Under the pieces are notes generated by a model, which made no database searches, was not told the DNA's origin, and saw only the letters and a list, made by a program, of their open reading frames with translations. DNA of 64,000 bases from Marasmius tenuissimus (Eukaryota; Basidiomycota; Agaricomycetes; Agaricales; Marasmiaceae): assembly GCA_029532415.1 (NCBI GenBank), contig JAQOTA010000047.1, positions 496,001 through 560,000 on the forward strand, written 5' to 3'. The translations under genes and the position numbers were made by a program. Below, one piece after another: positions 1 to 12,658 of the stretch (its first letter is position 1; each line of letters opens with the position of its first letter).

Positions 1-472
1 TGCTTGAATATCAAGGATTAAACAGAGTAATCTGTGAGACTCGCGTGCGGTTGTTCCGAGGTGCGTGCAGGACTGGGATTTCTGACAACGGTTTCTTCTG
101 GGTGTCCACCAAGTGCAGTCACTAGTGTGCGCCGGGTCCGTTCCTACCATCGTCACTGTTCGAGATGTGGAAGGACCGCGTTCGAGTCAGGGGAGCAAGA
201 TATATGCACTGTCACGCCGAAGCTAAGCCAAACGAAACTGGTGATATTTGTACACTACTATACAGCAAGCCACTAGGGATAAAGGGGTGGGAGGCCGCGA
301 GTCGTAGACTCGCGACTAGGGAGTTCCCTAGTAGACATACAAGTTTGTATGTACGTGCACACTAGCGCACGCCAAAACTTACAAACAATAGTACCATCTA
401 CATATACACAAACCACTAGACAACGGGTTGGGGCTATCAAAAGATCGGCTAGCCAGAGCCTACAGTTCAAAG

Positions 473-858
473 TTACATAAAGAGAGAGACACGAAATAAA
501 TTAAAGGCTTGCTCAAGATATCTGCAAAGGCCCACCCCTCTTAGAAAAAAACCAAAGATACCGCGGCGACTCTTGAAGCTTGACGTGTTACCAGTGTCCG
601 GGAATTTGGTGTCAAGCGACCGAATGGCGTCGTGTACTCCACGCACTTCAAGACGGATGGCACAAACATTACTCGTCTGACAGACGTGCGAGACACAGGA
701 ACACGTGAAAAGGTCAGGTCTAAACGTAAAAACAAAACGAACTCACCATGAACTTCCATCTATCGTGTTCGCAAATACCAAGCGCCGAAAACGCTTACAC
801 GCGATTCGCGTTCGAGCTTCTTCGGGCCGTCATATAGTTACGGATACGAATAAGGGTC
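473..858 (-). pseudogene. Relic of HeLo/MLKL-like gene (last two exons)
   Basis: Only the last two exons of the family described under gene A are visible. The exon-6 equivalent (858..747) starts after a CCGCAG acceptor and encodes TLIRIRNYM. It then goes out of frame, reaches a stop, and lacks most of the conserved KEELAGLxKELxDAxxxFM segment. The exon-7 equivalent (676..473) follows a 70-nt intron (746..677) and opens with TSNVCAIRLEV, which matches gene A. It continues through a short poly-T run encoding GFF. No upstream exons were found, so I call it a truncated, frameshifted remnant. Confidence 0.7.
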
Positions 859-1114
859 CTGCGGCGAGTTAATAAAGATTAGGCACAACCTTTAGTAGAC
901 CACCGAAATTGTTGATGAGACTAGTTTCCGTCAGGTAGACCAAACTTATATCTGCTTGCGGCGTGACTCCAGTCCCTGTTCATTATATGGATATTCTGAG
1001 CACAATACGCGATCCCAAGGGATGCTCACCTTTTCCGGTTTCTATCATTTATAGTACACCGTTCGAGATCAGAATGATCAATTTCCGGGTGGTATTCGAT
1101 TTCAACGTTTCCAG

Positions 1115-1200
1115 GACGATGGAAGTCGGAGAGCAAGCCAAGTCTGGGTCATGGTCACGAGAAACCAACGCGACTCAACGCGACTCGTCACTAGTCACTT
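1115..1200 (+). repeat. Dispersed ~80-bp repeat, copy 1
   Basis: Core: ATGGAAGTCGGAGAGCAAG, then a GGTCAnGGTCACGAGAAA-type stretch, then CGACTCGTCAC. The same ordered motifs recur at six other places in the window, mostly beside the duplicated HeLo/MLKL-like and ALDH-like genes. No coding role is apparent. Confidence 0.6.
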
Positions 1201-1668
1201 GCCGTAGAGTCACGCCTCTCGATCTTGAGATTTGAGACCTGACGACACTGACTCAACCAGCTCAGCCGTCCTCCTTGTCCGTGGCTCCGTGACTTTGACT
1301 TTACAGCATCAGTGCAAAGAATGGTCTTCCTCAGGGTCGTGGGTCAACTCGATTCGTCAGTGCAGAGCATACAGAATTCGGACCGTCACGCTCGAAAGTC
1401 CTCAGCAACTCAACGAGTTCAGTGGTCTCGTAGAGCTCTGGAGCCGCCAAGAACGGGCTCGAACTTACATGGCTATGTAACTCACAGAAGGAATCGGAAA
1501 AGGTCGGATTTAGGCCCTTTTAGCTTTGAACCGCTGATATAGGTGTCCAGGTACGTTCGCTAGGTAATTTGCGTAAAACTTTGAGCTATCAATACAACCA
1601 ATAATGAAAGATAAATATCCCAGCGGCGTCCAGAAGAGAATGTAGAATGGTAACAGAATGATAAGGCG

Positions 1669-3185
1669 CTAACCCACCCGTTGACAACAAACCGATGTAT
1701 CCTCCTCGACACACGGCGCGGCTGTCTTCGACGAAGAAGTCTCATCACCCTGTGCTACTGCTGCGGCAGGATCCTGAGGGATCCCTAGATCTGCTGAATT
1801 CCCACACGACCTGAGGGAGCACGTTTGCTCCTGCAGCTCACCAAGTTCCGTGAATTGCGACTCGCAGTCCCCGGTACTACGGGCGGTGCTGGCAACCGTC
1901 GTAAAAGTAAATCCCCATGTAAGAGTGCGACTACCCTGGTGGGCCGTATTCGAACTTCCACCGAACTCAATGGTACGTTCTCCGCTGTTCTGATACTCTT
2001 CTTCTGTCGATTCGTCCTCCCTTGCCGCCCTCTTCCTCCAGAAAAGCAGCCTGAACAACGTCGTTATGACCACTAGTAAGTTGCATACCATAACCGAAAC
2101 CGCTATCTGTGCAATAGGTTGTGTGGTTTCGGATTAGATGATCGTAAGAAGTCATAGCTATGATCCCATACCTGCACATTAATCGCGTATGACAGGCCTT
2201 TTCCATCCCCGTTTGATAGGGTGAAAGCCACTCGGACGCAAACCGCAATCAAGCTCAGGAGTGTACTCGCAAAGAGTATCAAGATAAGTCGACGTTCTCC
2301 CCCTCGGAGGGAGGAACTGTTCCAAAAGGCATACAAGGGGAGTGCCACCAGGAGAATCGATGAAATCCCGCCGCCTATTCGAATGCAATGAGACCAAGAA
2401 TCACGAAGACCAAGTCGTGCTCACCGACAATATGGACGGTTGCAAAAATCAGCCTTTGCACTTCCAGTTTCTTTTGGAGAACAGGATCGTTGAAGACGAC
2501 CAATTTTACCGTGAGGGTCGCAATCCCCGCCACGAAACATCCAACTGATAATCCTATCGCTACCGTTCGGAGTCGACAGGGAGGTAGGATACGAGCGATA
2601 GAGAGGGCGAGAGATATCCGCGAGGACCTAAAATGACGCCGTGGAAAGGAGTTAGACGAGCTAACAGCCAAAATGGCATACTTGTACGTACCAAATAGCC
2701 CCAAGACCTAGTGAGCTGAGAGCCGAAACCATTGCTAGGCTCTTTCTCTTGTACTCCCCCGCGTTCATGATCAATCGTTTATCTTGTACTAGCACAGCAA
2801 GTAGTAGGGTCATTAAAGACAGTTAGATCGATTTCATTCAACACTCACTGGAGGTCCACTTGAGCCAATCCATACTCAAATACACCGCAACCATCACCGC
2901 GGCAAAAGCAGCCCAGTAGTCGTCCCAAGAAACGAGCCTGATACGGATCCGTCGCGCCAATCGAAGTATAGTAAGAATTATTGCGAAGGAATGAATGATT
3001 GTTATGAATACTGGCCAGGGAGAGAGATCATCGTCAGTCATCTTCTACAGATCAAAGTCCAATCCAGAAGGAAAACGCCTACCTCGGTTGTCAGAAATAT
3101 CGAGCTCAACTTGATGGCTGGGCATAGCTGGGGCACGGGGAAGAAGGAGAGGAGAAACCAGCCCACTGTGACTATGCGTCGCCAT
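1669..3185 (-). CDS. Seven-helix integral membrane protein, fungal rhodopsin-like (paralog 1)
   Basis: Six exons: 3185-3083, 3010-2849, 2788-2692, 2627-2425, 2374-2172, 2106-1669. They give 401 residues with phase kept at every junction. The introns are 50-72 nt with GT-AG ends. Seven hydrophobic segments are visible, the first followed by the cytoplasmic motif RRIRIRLVSWDDYWA. The C-terminal ~110 residues are polar and Ser/Thr-rich. The (R)RIRxxxxSWDDxWA signature and topology resemble the fungal rhodopsin-like/SAT4-type membrane family; substrate or ligand is unknown. A second gene at 56.2-57.7 kb has the same six-exon plan and aligns through all helices. The chosen ATG gives a short polar N-terminus and leads directly into exon 2 in phase. 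Confidence 0.8.
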
Positions 3186-3699
3186 GATTCAAATACACGT
3201 ATTCTGCCCCGCTGCTGGCGGGTCACCGGGTGCAAAATAGGAATCCCCGTGTTGAGGGCACGACTTTTATCTAATCGGACACCGGCCCTGCGGGATCGAT
3301 TTAGAGGGTGGTTAAGCCGGAATCCCGAGAGTCGAAAATTAGTATGTATATGTTCAATTGGATCGTTGACGTTATGTCGCTGAACCCAGGGAAAGAGTGC
3401 CAATCTAATGATTGACATTCGTAAAGGTTTGGTGAAGTATGTTGTCAAACCCGAACATGTCGTAGAAAGTACATATGCTATTTATAACGTTCACCTGTGT
3501 GTCGAACGAAGGAGGAAACATTGGAAGCAATCTGTCTCCCGGGAGCTCGAGTAATAATGTAATAATGTGCTCACCTCACTGGTCCCACCAATGGATCTTT
3601 GCGCATGATTCTTGTTTCAACCGAGTTTGAATGCCTTGGGCCATTCCCCCAGAGACAGCTCAGACATCCTGTCTTTACGGCGTCATCTGGGGTTAGAGT
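3186..3699. other. Upstream of membrane gene, no gene seen
   Basis: This should contain the 5' region of the minus-strand membrane gene. I see no further coding exon, repeat or RNA gene that I can support. Confidence 0.4.
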
Positions 3700-4510
3700 A
3701 CTCGCAATGTGTCGCCCCGTTTATCCAAGAAATGGTGCATGTACCTGATCAGCGACGAGCACACAAATGGTCAAAGCCGCAAGCTGATTGACAGCTTCAG
3801 TAAATCCTGCACACCATCGAGAGTTCGGGTGTCCTGCAGAAATGTTCCGTTCCGTTCACATATAAACCACGTTTGTATGGTGTGCGGCATCGGGAGGTAA
3901 GACACGGGCGCAAAACTGGCGATGTGGACGACTTCAAGCATCCAGTAGCCGATTGCCTGACTTCGTTGGAAGTACTAGGGCTTCGAGAGAAGAGGAAAGA
4001 CCGGTGGACAGAAGGGGGAAACAATGAAAAAAAAAACAGATTGAGAGAACGCACGTTCCACTCACAATTTAGCAAGTTCATGTCTTCGGGACCTGTTCTG
4101 ATTCAGTCTGGCCCCTCGATGAAATCATGGTTCCCTACTTACGTGAACCCGAAGGAATGTTGTGGTCCTATTCCTTCCAAGTTGGACCCACAATACTGGG
4201 TAGTCATGGAATCCATTCTCGTACATGTCTAAGTCTTCACGTAAGGCAATCTGGTCACCAATTGATATATGTGCATACACAGCACGGACACGAAGTCTGT
4301 CCGCCACAGTGTCATTAGACTTGTAGGGGTCATATATGAAGTGCGCTATCTCACATACCGTGCACCTCCACGCGACTCACGGACATGAACTTTCTCCTTC
4401 ATGTCATCATAAAACTGCCGTGCCCTCAGCCTTGAGTTGACCAGCGGCGTTCTGTATGCACGGAGACCATGTTATGAAGCTGGAGACGGGTGATTTGACC
4501 TTCTTGCGAG
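3700..4510 (-). CDS. Possible spliced hypothetical gene, unrecognised
   Basis: Several minus-strand pieces look exonic. One encodes YxxMKEKVHVRESRGG-like sequence ending at GT-AG borders near 4366 and 4305. It is followed by an open segment ending TTFLRVH before a GTAAGT donor near 4140. Further down, a YFQRSQAIGYWMLEVVHIA-like segment and one ending LTICVLVADQ before a GTACAT donor are open. I could not join them into one uninterrupted reading frame and recognise no family. It may be a decayed gene; boundaries are approximate. Confidence 0.2.
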
Positions 4511-6427
4511 AGATAGGGTATGGAATCTATAGGGAACTAGTTCGGTAACGCCTCGATTAGAACGTTCAAAACGACAACATACCCACGAAGCTCACGATGC
4601 TCCTTCCTATCAACCCCCAGAAGAGAAAACGGTTACTCACAAGGACCTGCTAGGACGAATGCGCTATTATGGAATCGAGACATTGTCTATGATGGAACGA
4701 AGACGAGCGTCGAGCACTTTCAGGTTCTGGAACATTCGCTTCAAAGCCACTGAGAGCCCTAGTGTCATCGATACATGATATGCGGGCACTGTGATAACTA
4801 GCTAAAGACACAGACTTCTTCAATGTGTCGTGACACTGACACGTCCCTATTACCATGAAACGAGTGTCACCATCGAGGCACACAGAGAGCCCGAGATACA
4901 CTCATCTTGTCTTCTAGAGTCTATCGATCATTGCGCCTCCCAGAGATTGACAGCACCCGCAAATTATACCCCTTCCCAAGGAGATATGAACTCGAACTTC
5001 GACATGGGAGTCAGGAGCAAGGGCAAAATTGTCACAGTCACGAGAAATCAACACGACAAGTCACAGCCAAGAAATCACGCTTCTTCCTTGATCCCGTACT
5101 GGGACTTCCATGACCTACTTCCCAGCTGCTCAATCCTGGCAAACACATATACCAAATCGAACACTCGATTGACTTCATTCCTATCAACAGACGCAAAGAG
5201 AGCTCTCCCATTGAGTCTCTACCTTGCGGCAGTTGCTCTATCATGTAAGTACTTTTGATTCTATTTCTGGTTTCGACGAATGACACTCGGTCCGACCTTC
5301 GAGCCTTGATAGTCTCCAACTCAACCGCCGCAGCTTGGGTGAACTCAGTTTACGAACGACATATTGAAATCGGGACCTTAGTACATTATTCAAGTGAACA
5401 ACAGACCTGGACCTCACGTTGCTGGAATCCCCGCGAGAACTCTTAGGCTGACTCTCGACTCAATTAGCTGACGGGATCTCACGCATTCTGAGCTACCTCC
5501 CCAAGGTACAAGTGCCGGGCGTGACTGGATCGACTATAGAGATGGTAGCAGATAGCAACGTTCGAGCTCGTCCGTTCTCACTCCGACTCGGAAGCCCGTC
5601 CTTTGAGTTCATCATCAATTCCAACAGGGCCCAGACTGGGATTGAGCGAAGTAAGACAGCTTCGTTGCTACACTATGAGACACAAAGCTCCAGGTGAGGA
5701 CCGGGAGTCAGCAAATCTCGTTGTCACGTCGCTACAGGTGGGGTTTCCATCCCGTTCCTCCTGTACAACTACTGAGGACTGAGGGACGCCGCCTCTCTTC
5801 TACAAGTGCGGTCTCTGAAACGGTATCTCTACAGGCATTCTCATGCTAAGGATGGCGGCGTACAGATGATGACCCAGGTCGCCCTCCGCCTTTGAACTTC
5901 AGAATTTATAGACTCAGTGTCTTCTCGTCAGTGACCGGTCAGAAAGGTATTACTAGTGCTACTGGTACATAACGGCGCTGATACACTTGAGAAGTGCTAC
6001 ATCCTCAACACGACTACGTATATACGCCTTGACTTTACTGCTTTCCACAGACATATCCGTGTACCTACGCCGAATCCAAGCCACAATTCCTTACCTCCAC
6101 CGAGTACGCCTCCACAGCATGCTTAGCACTCAATGCTCGCTTTGTTAAGAGAGCAGTTGGCGATTTTCAAACAAGATAGAACTGAAGATTTAAAACACGT
6201 AAGATCCCAATCGCGATACATTCTGCTGAGACTTGTGGGCGTCACTTCGTGAGGACCTACAATGACATCATAAAATAGCAGGGCTTCTAAGGCATAGTTT
6301 AGGAAATCTACCCGTCCTCGGGTACCTCTAAGTTGAGCAACCTCCGAATCATACTTATCGACAAGTGCGGTGGCAAGAACTAAGCCAACACGGGTCCATG
6401 AGCTCCTCATCTTCCTTCTTATCTGTG
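4511..6427. other. Intergenic, no supported gene
   Basis: Apart from a copy of the dispersed repeat near 5.0 kb I see only short unsupported ORFs. A 142-codon plus-strand ORF at 4830-5258 overlaps that repeat and matches nothing I recognise. Confidence 0.4.
5001..5080 (+). repeat. Dispersed ~80-bp repeat, copy 2
   Basis: Contains GACATGGGAGTCAGGAGCAAG, then GTCACAGTCACGAGAAATCAA and ACGACAAGTCAC, in the same order as the other copies. Confidence 0.5.
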
Positions 6428-6532
6428 GGCCGACTAGCTCAGTTGGTTAGAGCGTCGTGCTAATATTGGTAGTCGGGTCAAAGCCTCACCTTGTTAACGC
6501 GAAGATCTTGGGTTCGATCCCCACGTTGGCCA
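6428..6532 (+). tRNA. tRNA-Ile (anticodon AAT) with 31-nt intron
   Basis: Acceptor stem GGCCGAC pairs with GTTGGCC (one G-T), followed by discriminator A. The D-arm reads TAGCTCAGTTGGTTAGAGC. Anticodon stem TCGTG pairs with CGCGA around the loop CTAATAA, giving anticodon AAT. The intron (6466-6496) sits one base 3' of the anticodon, the canonical eukaryotic site. The T-loop GGTTCGATCCC supplies the B box. The first T-stem pair is mismatched (T/C). It lies just downstream of the ALDH-like gene's 3' end; two decayed relatives sit near 21.84 and 58.51 kb. Confidence 0.9.
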
Positions 6533-6909
6533 TTTGATTCATTCTCGCATTCGAGAACATCTCTTTTTCTCGGTTTTGGTATTCGGACGACGGCGCCGGT
6601 CGGACGTTGAATGGCGCTCCAACCTCTAGACCCCGAGGAGGGCTACTAGAACTGAACACGAACGTGTGTCTCGGACGGGAGCGAAAGACGATGAATAGTA
6701 AGTATGTATTGTGGTTTATCGAGGTTGAAGGCTTGTGATATGGATACATCTAAGTAAAATACAGGATGATTATAATCATACAGTGCGGAAGCTGAAACTT
6801 GAAGTCTAGTTTATTCGAGTCGAAGCGGTCGTGGTCACGAAACTCGATAGTAAGAAGAACAAAACCAGCAGGGAAAGACATTTCGTACATCCCCAGCTCT
6901 CAACGGCCT

Positions 6910-8583
6910 TCAGACATGCGCAGGGAACCTTGGCCCACCGAGGGAACCAAACATCGCGATCTTGACGAGTCCGAGTTTGGCATCGGAATAAGGTGGATAT
7001 GGGTATCTGAGGGGTGTGGGGAGGATCCGATGGAAGGTACTACAAAGATCGTGTGTTAGCATGTGGGAAGGGAAGAACGGAGAGAGCAGGAAAAACTCAC
7101 GACCCAGAAGCTCGTCCACCACTATGGGTATGACTACCCAGTACGCCTCTACAATGCGAGAACTCATCAAACCCAGCCTGACCAACGCTGAAGTGTATGA
7201 ACGTCTGATTAATCACTACGTTCGTGCTTTTGGTCGTTTGGAGGACTGGATCGTCGTTGTCATTACACAGAAAAAGGCCAAAAAAATGAAGAAAAGACGC
7301 ACCACGTTTTCTAAACGCTCTATCCCTCGAGAACACATACATCGTTCTCACCTCCTCCCTCTCAAGAGACTCCACCGCATCCTCCCACCTCTCCACAGGT
7401 ACAATCGGTACAATCGGTGCCATCATGCCTTCGTTATTTTGCAAAAGTATGTCCGACAAAGGTACTCCACGTATAACGGTCGGCGCGACGTATCGCTTCT
7501 CCCTGACCGTCTCACCGCCGATAACCATTTGTCCTTTTGTCCGGCTGAGAAGGGATGCGACATGCTCGAAGGCTTCCGTATCGACGAGACGCGTGAACGC
7601 AGCAGGTGGTGGAGATCCATTCGGAAAGAGTTTGGCGTGCCTAATGAACGGGCCTGTCAGGTCAACACTTGGAACAATAAGAGAGGAATGGGGACGTACG
7701 CGTTCTGGAACGCCTGCACGACCCTCTCTTCCTCCCCACCCAGCACAAACACCCAGTCCGGTACCCCAATCGTCTGTCCCGCATTCACTGACTTCGCCCA
7801 TAAGATCTTCCTTGCAGCGCGTACGAGCGATCGAGTTGACATGCTTGTCGAATCGAGGAATGCAGGTGATTTCCCTGCGAGGTGGAGCGTCGTGGGCGTC
7901 AGATGCCGTGCAGCTGCACACGCAATCACCTTTCCGAGGTGTCGAGTGCCGGTAAAGTAGATGTGTGCCCAAGTAAGAGGGAGAAGGGTTTCCAATGGTG
8001 TCTCGACGGCACGAACGACGTCGGGGTCCATATACCTCCCAACCAACTCAGCCATCCACCCATGACCACTCGGAATGTGGAGAACGGCACAGTTCCCCGC
8101 TGCAATCGCCGATGCCAATGGAACGAAACTCGTGTAGAGCGGGTAACTGGAGTGAGGAACGATCAACACAACACCCTTTCCTCGCTTCCTCCCCCCACGG
8201 GCCCATTTTTCTAACCCTTTGAACGTCTGATGCACCTCCTTCAGCGTGGCAGCGATCTCGTATACCTGCGTCTCGAACTGCGGTCGCCCTATTTCATTCT
8301 GCGGGATGAATTCTTCGTTTTCTTGAATCATTTTAGCCAGTGCAAGGAGTTGACGCTTCCGATATCGAATACACGTCAATTTTCCGTGGTTGGTGAAAGA
8401 GGAATGCTGGGTAAAGGAATGGATGAGGTCGGCGTGCATCGCGGCGATTATGTCATGGGTGTAGATGTCGCCTATCATGGGTGGAGGGTCTGGAAGACTT
8501 TTGACTGTCCGGTTCGTCAATGTATGGGCGGTTTGAGAAGTGAGGGTAGAGTGGTGTGAACGAATTGAGGATGCGGACGCCAT
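6910..8583 (-). CDS. ALDH3-like protein lacking catalytic residues (copy 1)
   Basis: Four exons (8583-7700, 7640-7303, 7245-7101, 7039-6910), phase-consistent, give 498 residues, a normal length for class-3 aldehyde dehydrogenases. Family landmarks are clear: RKRQLLALAKMIQENEE (residues ~75-91), ASAIAAGN (~157), YFTGTRHLGK (~209), LAGKSP (~235), RYVAPTV (~344), YVFSRD (~396) and a C-terminal LRYPYPPYSDAKLGL. The active-site elements are replaced. The PWNYP loop reads PHSSYP (143-148) and the general-base ELGGKSP reads LHLAGKSP (233-240). The nucleophile motif GQTC reads GQTI (269-272) and EIFGP reads GMMAP (366-370). The PFGGxGxSGxGxYHG loop is deleted between HFSV and GQAGF (~428). I infer a pseudoenzyme. 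In-frame upstream ATGs exist (up to 8637); I start at the M(A/S)SASSIRS shared with copy 2. Confidence 0.8.
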
Positions 8584-8820
8584 TTTAGAGGGGCAGGAGG
8601 GATGTGGCATGACTTTTGTAGCTTTGTCCATTGGCATTTTATATGATGCGTGTGGCCTTCAAACGTTTCGTCATTTCGTGTGCCAGAGTCTGGAACGGTA
8701 TTGAATCTGAATTTGGAATGGCTGTACATGTTTTGCCGGGGAGTTCAAAGCCACAGCACAAGACGCGAAATTCTCAGGCTCAAATAATCTAAGGAAATTC
8801 CACATCTGAAAAAACCTCAA

Positions 8821-8952
8821 TGACTATGTAGCACTACGTAGCACAAATAGTCAAATAGTACCTGTAGGTTGCCCAGGGTCTACGTAGTGCTATGTAGCAC
8901 CTGTAGTACTGGCTCGGTTAATTTGATTTGACCGTGTAGTGCTACATAGTCA
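8821..8952. mobile_element. 132-bp fold-back element (MITE-like)
   Basis: The ends are inverted repeats: TGACTATGTAGCACTAC at 8821-8837 and its complement at 8936-8952. Internal sequence repeats CTACGTAGTGCTATGTAG motifs. No coding capacity. No convincing target duplication was seen. Confidence 0.6.
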
Positions 8953-9074
8953 GTCGGCAACAAGATCTCGTCCCGATGGTCAATATACCGCCCAATAAAA
9001 GACAATTATAAATTCCGTCACTGACAGGGATGAATTCAAGTTGTATGACAGCCGAGTCTTCCAGTTATAGTCGC

Positions 9075-10782
9075 TAGTGATGCCAACGGTTCGGTCTGAA
9101 CCGTCGGTTTGACGGTTTCAGACCGAACCATGACCAGACCGGGGGCCAAAACGGTAGGCTCGGTTCCAGCCGTTCTCCAAAAGGGGAATGACCACATGGA
9201 AGAGATGAAGATTGGAGAACGGCTGGTACCAACCTTGGCCTCAGAACCGTGTCACAGAAATGTGACATTTTACTTAGTGAAATTCGACGCATCCTGTGCA
9301 CAAAAACTTCGATTGCAACAGCGTCCCGCCCCATTTTCCCATAGAAAATATGGCAAATAGTATCAATATCAGTGTTCAGCCTAGGAATGTAGAAGAGATA
9401 CAAAGAAACCACGAGTACAACGAACTGAACCATAATTTGGGTGTCCAAGACCCGAAAAATCGGTTTCTTGTACGAATGAGCGAGCCGACACCTATAGAAA
9501 ACGAGGGATAGTCAGTTTTACACTTCTAAAGGTAGAAAAAACACTTACCTTGCATGTAGGTTCGGTTTTTTGAGCCAGGCAAGCAAAATTGGGGGACGTG
9601 CACAGCCAAACGGACGAACTACTGAGTTACCCGGAGTTCTAGAAGAGCCGTGCGAGCAGTAGAGTCCATAGCAGGGCATAAGCCAACTGAAAGAAGCCTC
9701 GAAGGACAGCGAAACGCTGGTTGACAATAGCACTTGAGAATTTTGAATTTTCCAGCTACCTCTCGTGGTTTGCGCTGTAGAGTAGTCGCTGATATCATCT
9801 AGAAGTGGAACACATCCATAGATAGCCCAAACGAAGGAAGGCGTGGGGAGCAGAGATCACAAGAGAGCAAGTGGAAGCAGAGATATACAATCAGAGCGCG
9901 TGAGTCGACGTTAAACAAATTTTGATGTGGATCGAGCAGGTTTAGGGTTTGATTTGCGCTCTATGAGGTTTTCTTGGTGTAGCAAAAAACAATATATAAG
10001 TTTCGACGGGTTAGTGTGAGTATGAGAGAGCATACTGGAGAGTGTCCTTCGAGCTGGTGGTGGAGGAAGACAAAATTACGCTAAGTAAAATGTCACATTT
10101 TCGTGACACGGTTCTGAGGCCAAGGTTGGTCCCAGTCGGTATGGCAAGTTGCTCCTGCCCATCAATCCATCAAACGCCATACCGTAACTGGCCACGCGAG
10201 TCTACCAAAACGGTTCCGAAATTAACCGTGCCCCCGGTTCGGTCTTTGCCGGTTCTCAACCGGTTAACCTGCAGTTTACCCAAAATTCTGTAATTGTACC
10301 TTTATTTACTTGTATTAATGTATTTACAAGCCTCAACAACAACGGAGGTCCTGAATTGGCAAGAAAAAAGCTCTATACGGCACTTGAAGTTGTGGGGAAT
10401 TTTTAATTTTCAAGTTTGTTTGTCCATGGACGTTGCCGCCAGGTTTGAGCTCACCGGCGCTAGTAGCGGCAGGCCCCCCACAATAAGTGCCGGCGACGCG
10501 CCTGATTACTCCCTTAGGTTTCCTCCCTGTTCTTTGTTGTTGTAGAGGTTGATAAAGGTTAATATGTTTATTTTCTTGATTCCAGTACTCATTATATGCA
10601 TTATGGAGTTTAGAAAGCCCAAGAACAAGGGGGAAGAAAAATGTAGGTTAAACCATGGTTGAACCGGTCTCCTCGGTTCCGGAACCAGACTGAAGATGGC
10701 CGACGGTTCAGTCTGAACCGATTTGGCTGGACCAGACTGAACCCAGACCGGACCAGACCAGACCGAACCGTTGGCATCACTA
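9075..10782. mobile_element. Non-autonomous hAT-type DNA transposon (element 1)
   Basis: Termini are inverted TAGTGATGCCAACGGTTCGG (left) and CCGAACCGTTGGCATCACTA (right). Direct 8-bp flanks ATAGTCGC at 9067-9074 and 10783-10790 are a target-site duplication of hAT size. Subterminal regions are packed with GGTTCGGTCTG/CCGGACC repeats on both strands. The 1.7-kb interior has no transposase-like ORF, so mobilisation in trans is presumed. A closely related element lies at 16662-17854. Confidence 0.85.
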
Positions 10783-10790
10783 ATAGTCGC

Positions 10791-12658
10791 CCTGAAAGGA
10801 ATGTGCGTACTGCTGTATGATATTTTTCAGGTCTAGAATGCTTGGGAGGCACGCTCTGAGATGTGATTGATTCAGTAGTAATACGACAGCAACGAGCAGA
10901 TACCAATTACAGCGGAGAAGTTAGAACAACGGTAAGCAAACTTTAGTAGTACTACGGTAGGTTTGTGGTCACTAGCAATTGTAATACTGAAACTGGAAAA
11001 AGAGGCTAGAGATATCTTTTTGGAAACATAGTAGCATAAGTAAATCAAGCCTGAGTGTGGTATCGACTCTAGAAAAGTCTGGCGGACGGGATAGAGGAAG
11101 AATGATCGTGGTACAGAAGAAAGAAGTCTGTCCGAGGTGTAACTATTTAACTATTTATGCTCGGCGCGTAAATCTCGGTGAATACTCAAGCTCAAGACTG
11201 ACACATCGACTTGTAAAATTCCACCCATTCAAGTTCAACCTCAGCGAAAGGCGAGTTCCGAATCGGGAACATGAATCAGAACTCAGATGTACTGAAACGG
11301 AAGACCCTGGCTGGCCGGGCGACTCAGTGTTGGACCCAGGTGAGCCCTCAGGGATATCGGGAAACATGCTTTTACTATCCAAATGGGACTGTTGGGTCAT
11401 TCGGGGTTGGCCAAATGGGACTTTGCTGGAGCACCATGCGTGATAGGTCCTGATGGATGCTACATAGCACTACGTAGTAGCGGCAATTGCTACACGGACT
11501 ATGCGAACTACGTAGTACTATGTAGACGGGGCTCATCTACAGAGCCAAAACAGGATTCCAGATGTAGATGTTCCAGCTAACTTCATAATCGTAGGCCGCC
11601 CCTGAAAATTGCCTGCTGACAAACATTTTCCACCCCATGCTTCTCCCACCTCTCAACAATGTCAAACCTTCCCTCGTCACTCCCTCTCAGCAATCACCTA
11701 TTGAGAGTACTTATACAGTAAATTCACTGGAACCTGGTAGTCCTACATTGTAGTGGTTCTCGATGTCGTAGGGCTGTAGGCACAGAAAGGTGCATGTATA
11801 TTTCACTTTTAATCACCAGTTTCAACTTCTTTCCGTGCAATTTCCGCGTACCAGGTGCATCCTGTTGTAGTTCTCAGTGGGTGTACTAACGGCGTAGCGG
11901 GTGATATCATCGCGGAGTGTGAACGGATTCATCAGCAGCCAATTTTCGGGGGTGGCCTACAATTATGAAGTTAGCTGTCAGTTGAATACCCTCAGATTAC
12001 TCCCGAAATATGACATCCGATATTTTTTGCATATTTGTTCACTTTCCATCACAATACACATAGAATACTGGTATGACTTACCCACATTTTCCTCATGTTA
12101 TCCAACCTGGCAGGGACCCGGGATGTGGTACTGGCGCTGCCCACTGCCCCCTGCTCCTCCCTGTTCCTGGCTTTCAGCTTCAATACGGTACATTCCGTCA
12201 GGCTTGGAGTATGATAAATACAATATGATTGCAATGATGTACTTAAGGAAATACTAGTGATGCTAAATAGGGCTAGAGTTGCTGATTTGTTGGATGCTTC
12301 GGCAAGCACAATGGAAAGAAACCTCTGACAATATTCCTCTCGTCTCAATCTAGCATTGGCCCAGTAACGCCTCCCATGACGCCTTGGTTGGAGTCAGACA
12401 AGGAATTCGAGTTTGTTGACGGCAGCCATGAAGGGATAGCAGGTTATGGAACGAAACTTGTTGGCAAAGGAAAGAATATCGGAGGCCGATGAGGAATGTG
12501 GGTTCCTTCTACTGGGATAGACGGGTTAGAGCAGAAGATAATGTAGGATCAAGTCTCGGACACGTACAGTTACAGATAAAGAAACAGAAGAGCAAGTTCC
12601 CGAATCCCAATCGACTGTCGACAACATTGTCAGCAACTAGTAAGAGAGAGTTGGCAAA
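10791..12658. other. Gene-poor part of the transposon island
   Basis: I see no supported coding sequence. The only structured feature is the small palindromic repeat at 11459-11525. Confidence 0.4.
11459..11525. repeat. Small palindromic repeat related to the 8.8-kb fold-back
   Basis: GCTACATAGCACTACGTAGT at 11459-11478 faces ACTACGTAGTACTATGTAG at 11507-11525. The motif set matches the 8821-8952 element. It is probably a deleted relative. Confidence 0.5.

Noticed and set aside
7016..7960. 314-codon plus-strand ORF across the ALDH-like gene (and a 225-codon one at 22287-22964)
   Set aside because: Antisense shadows of the spliced minus-strand ALDH-like genes; they run through introns and encode no domain.
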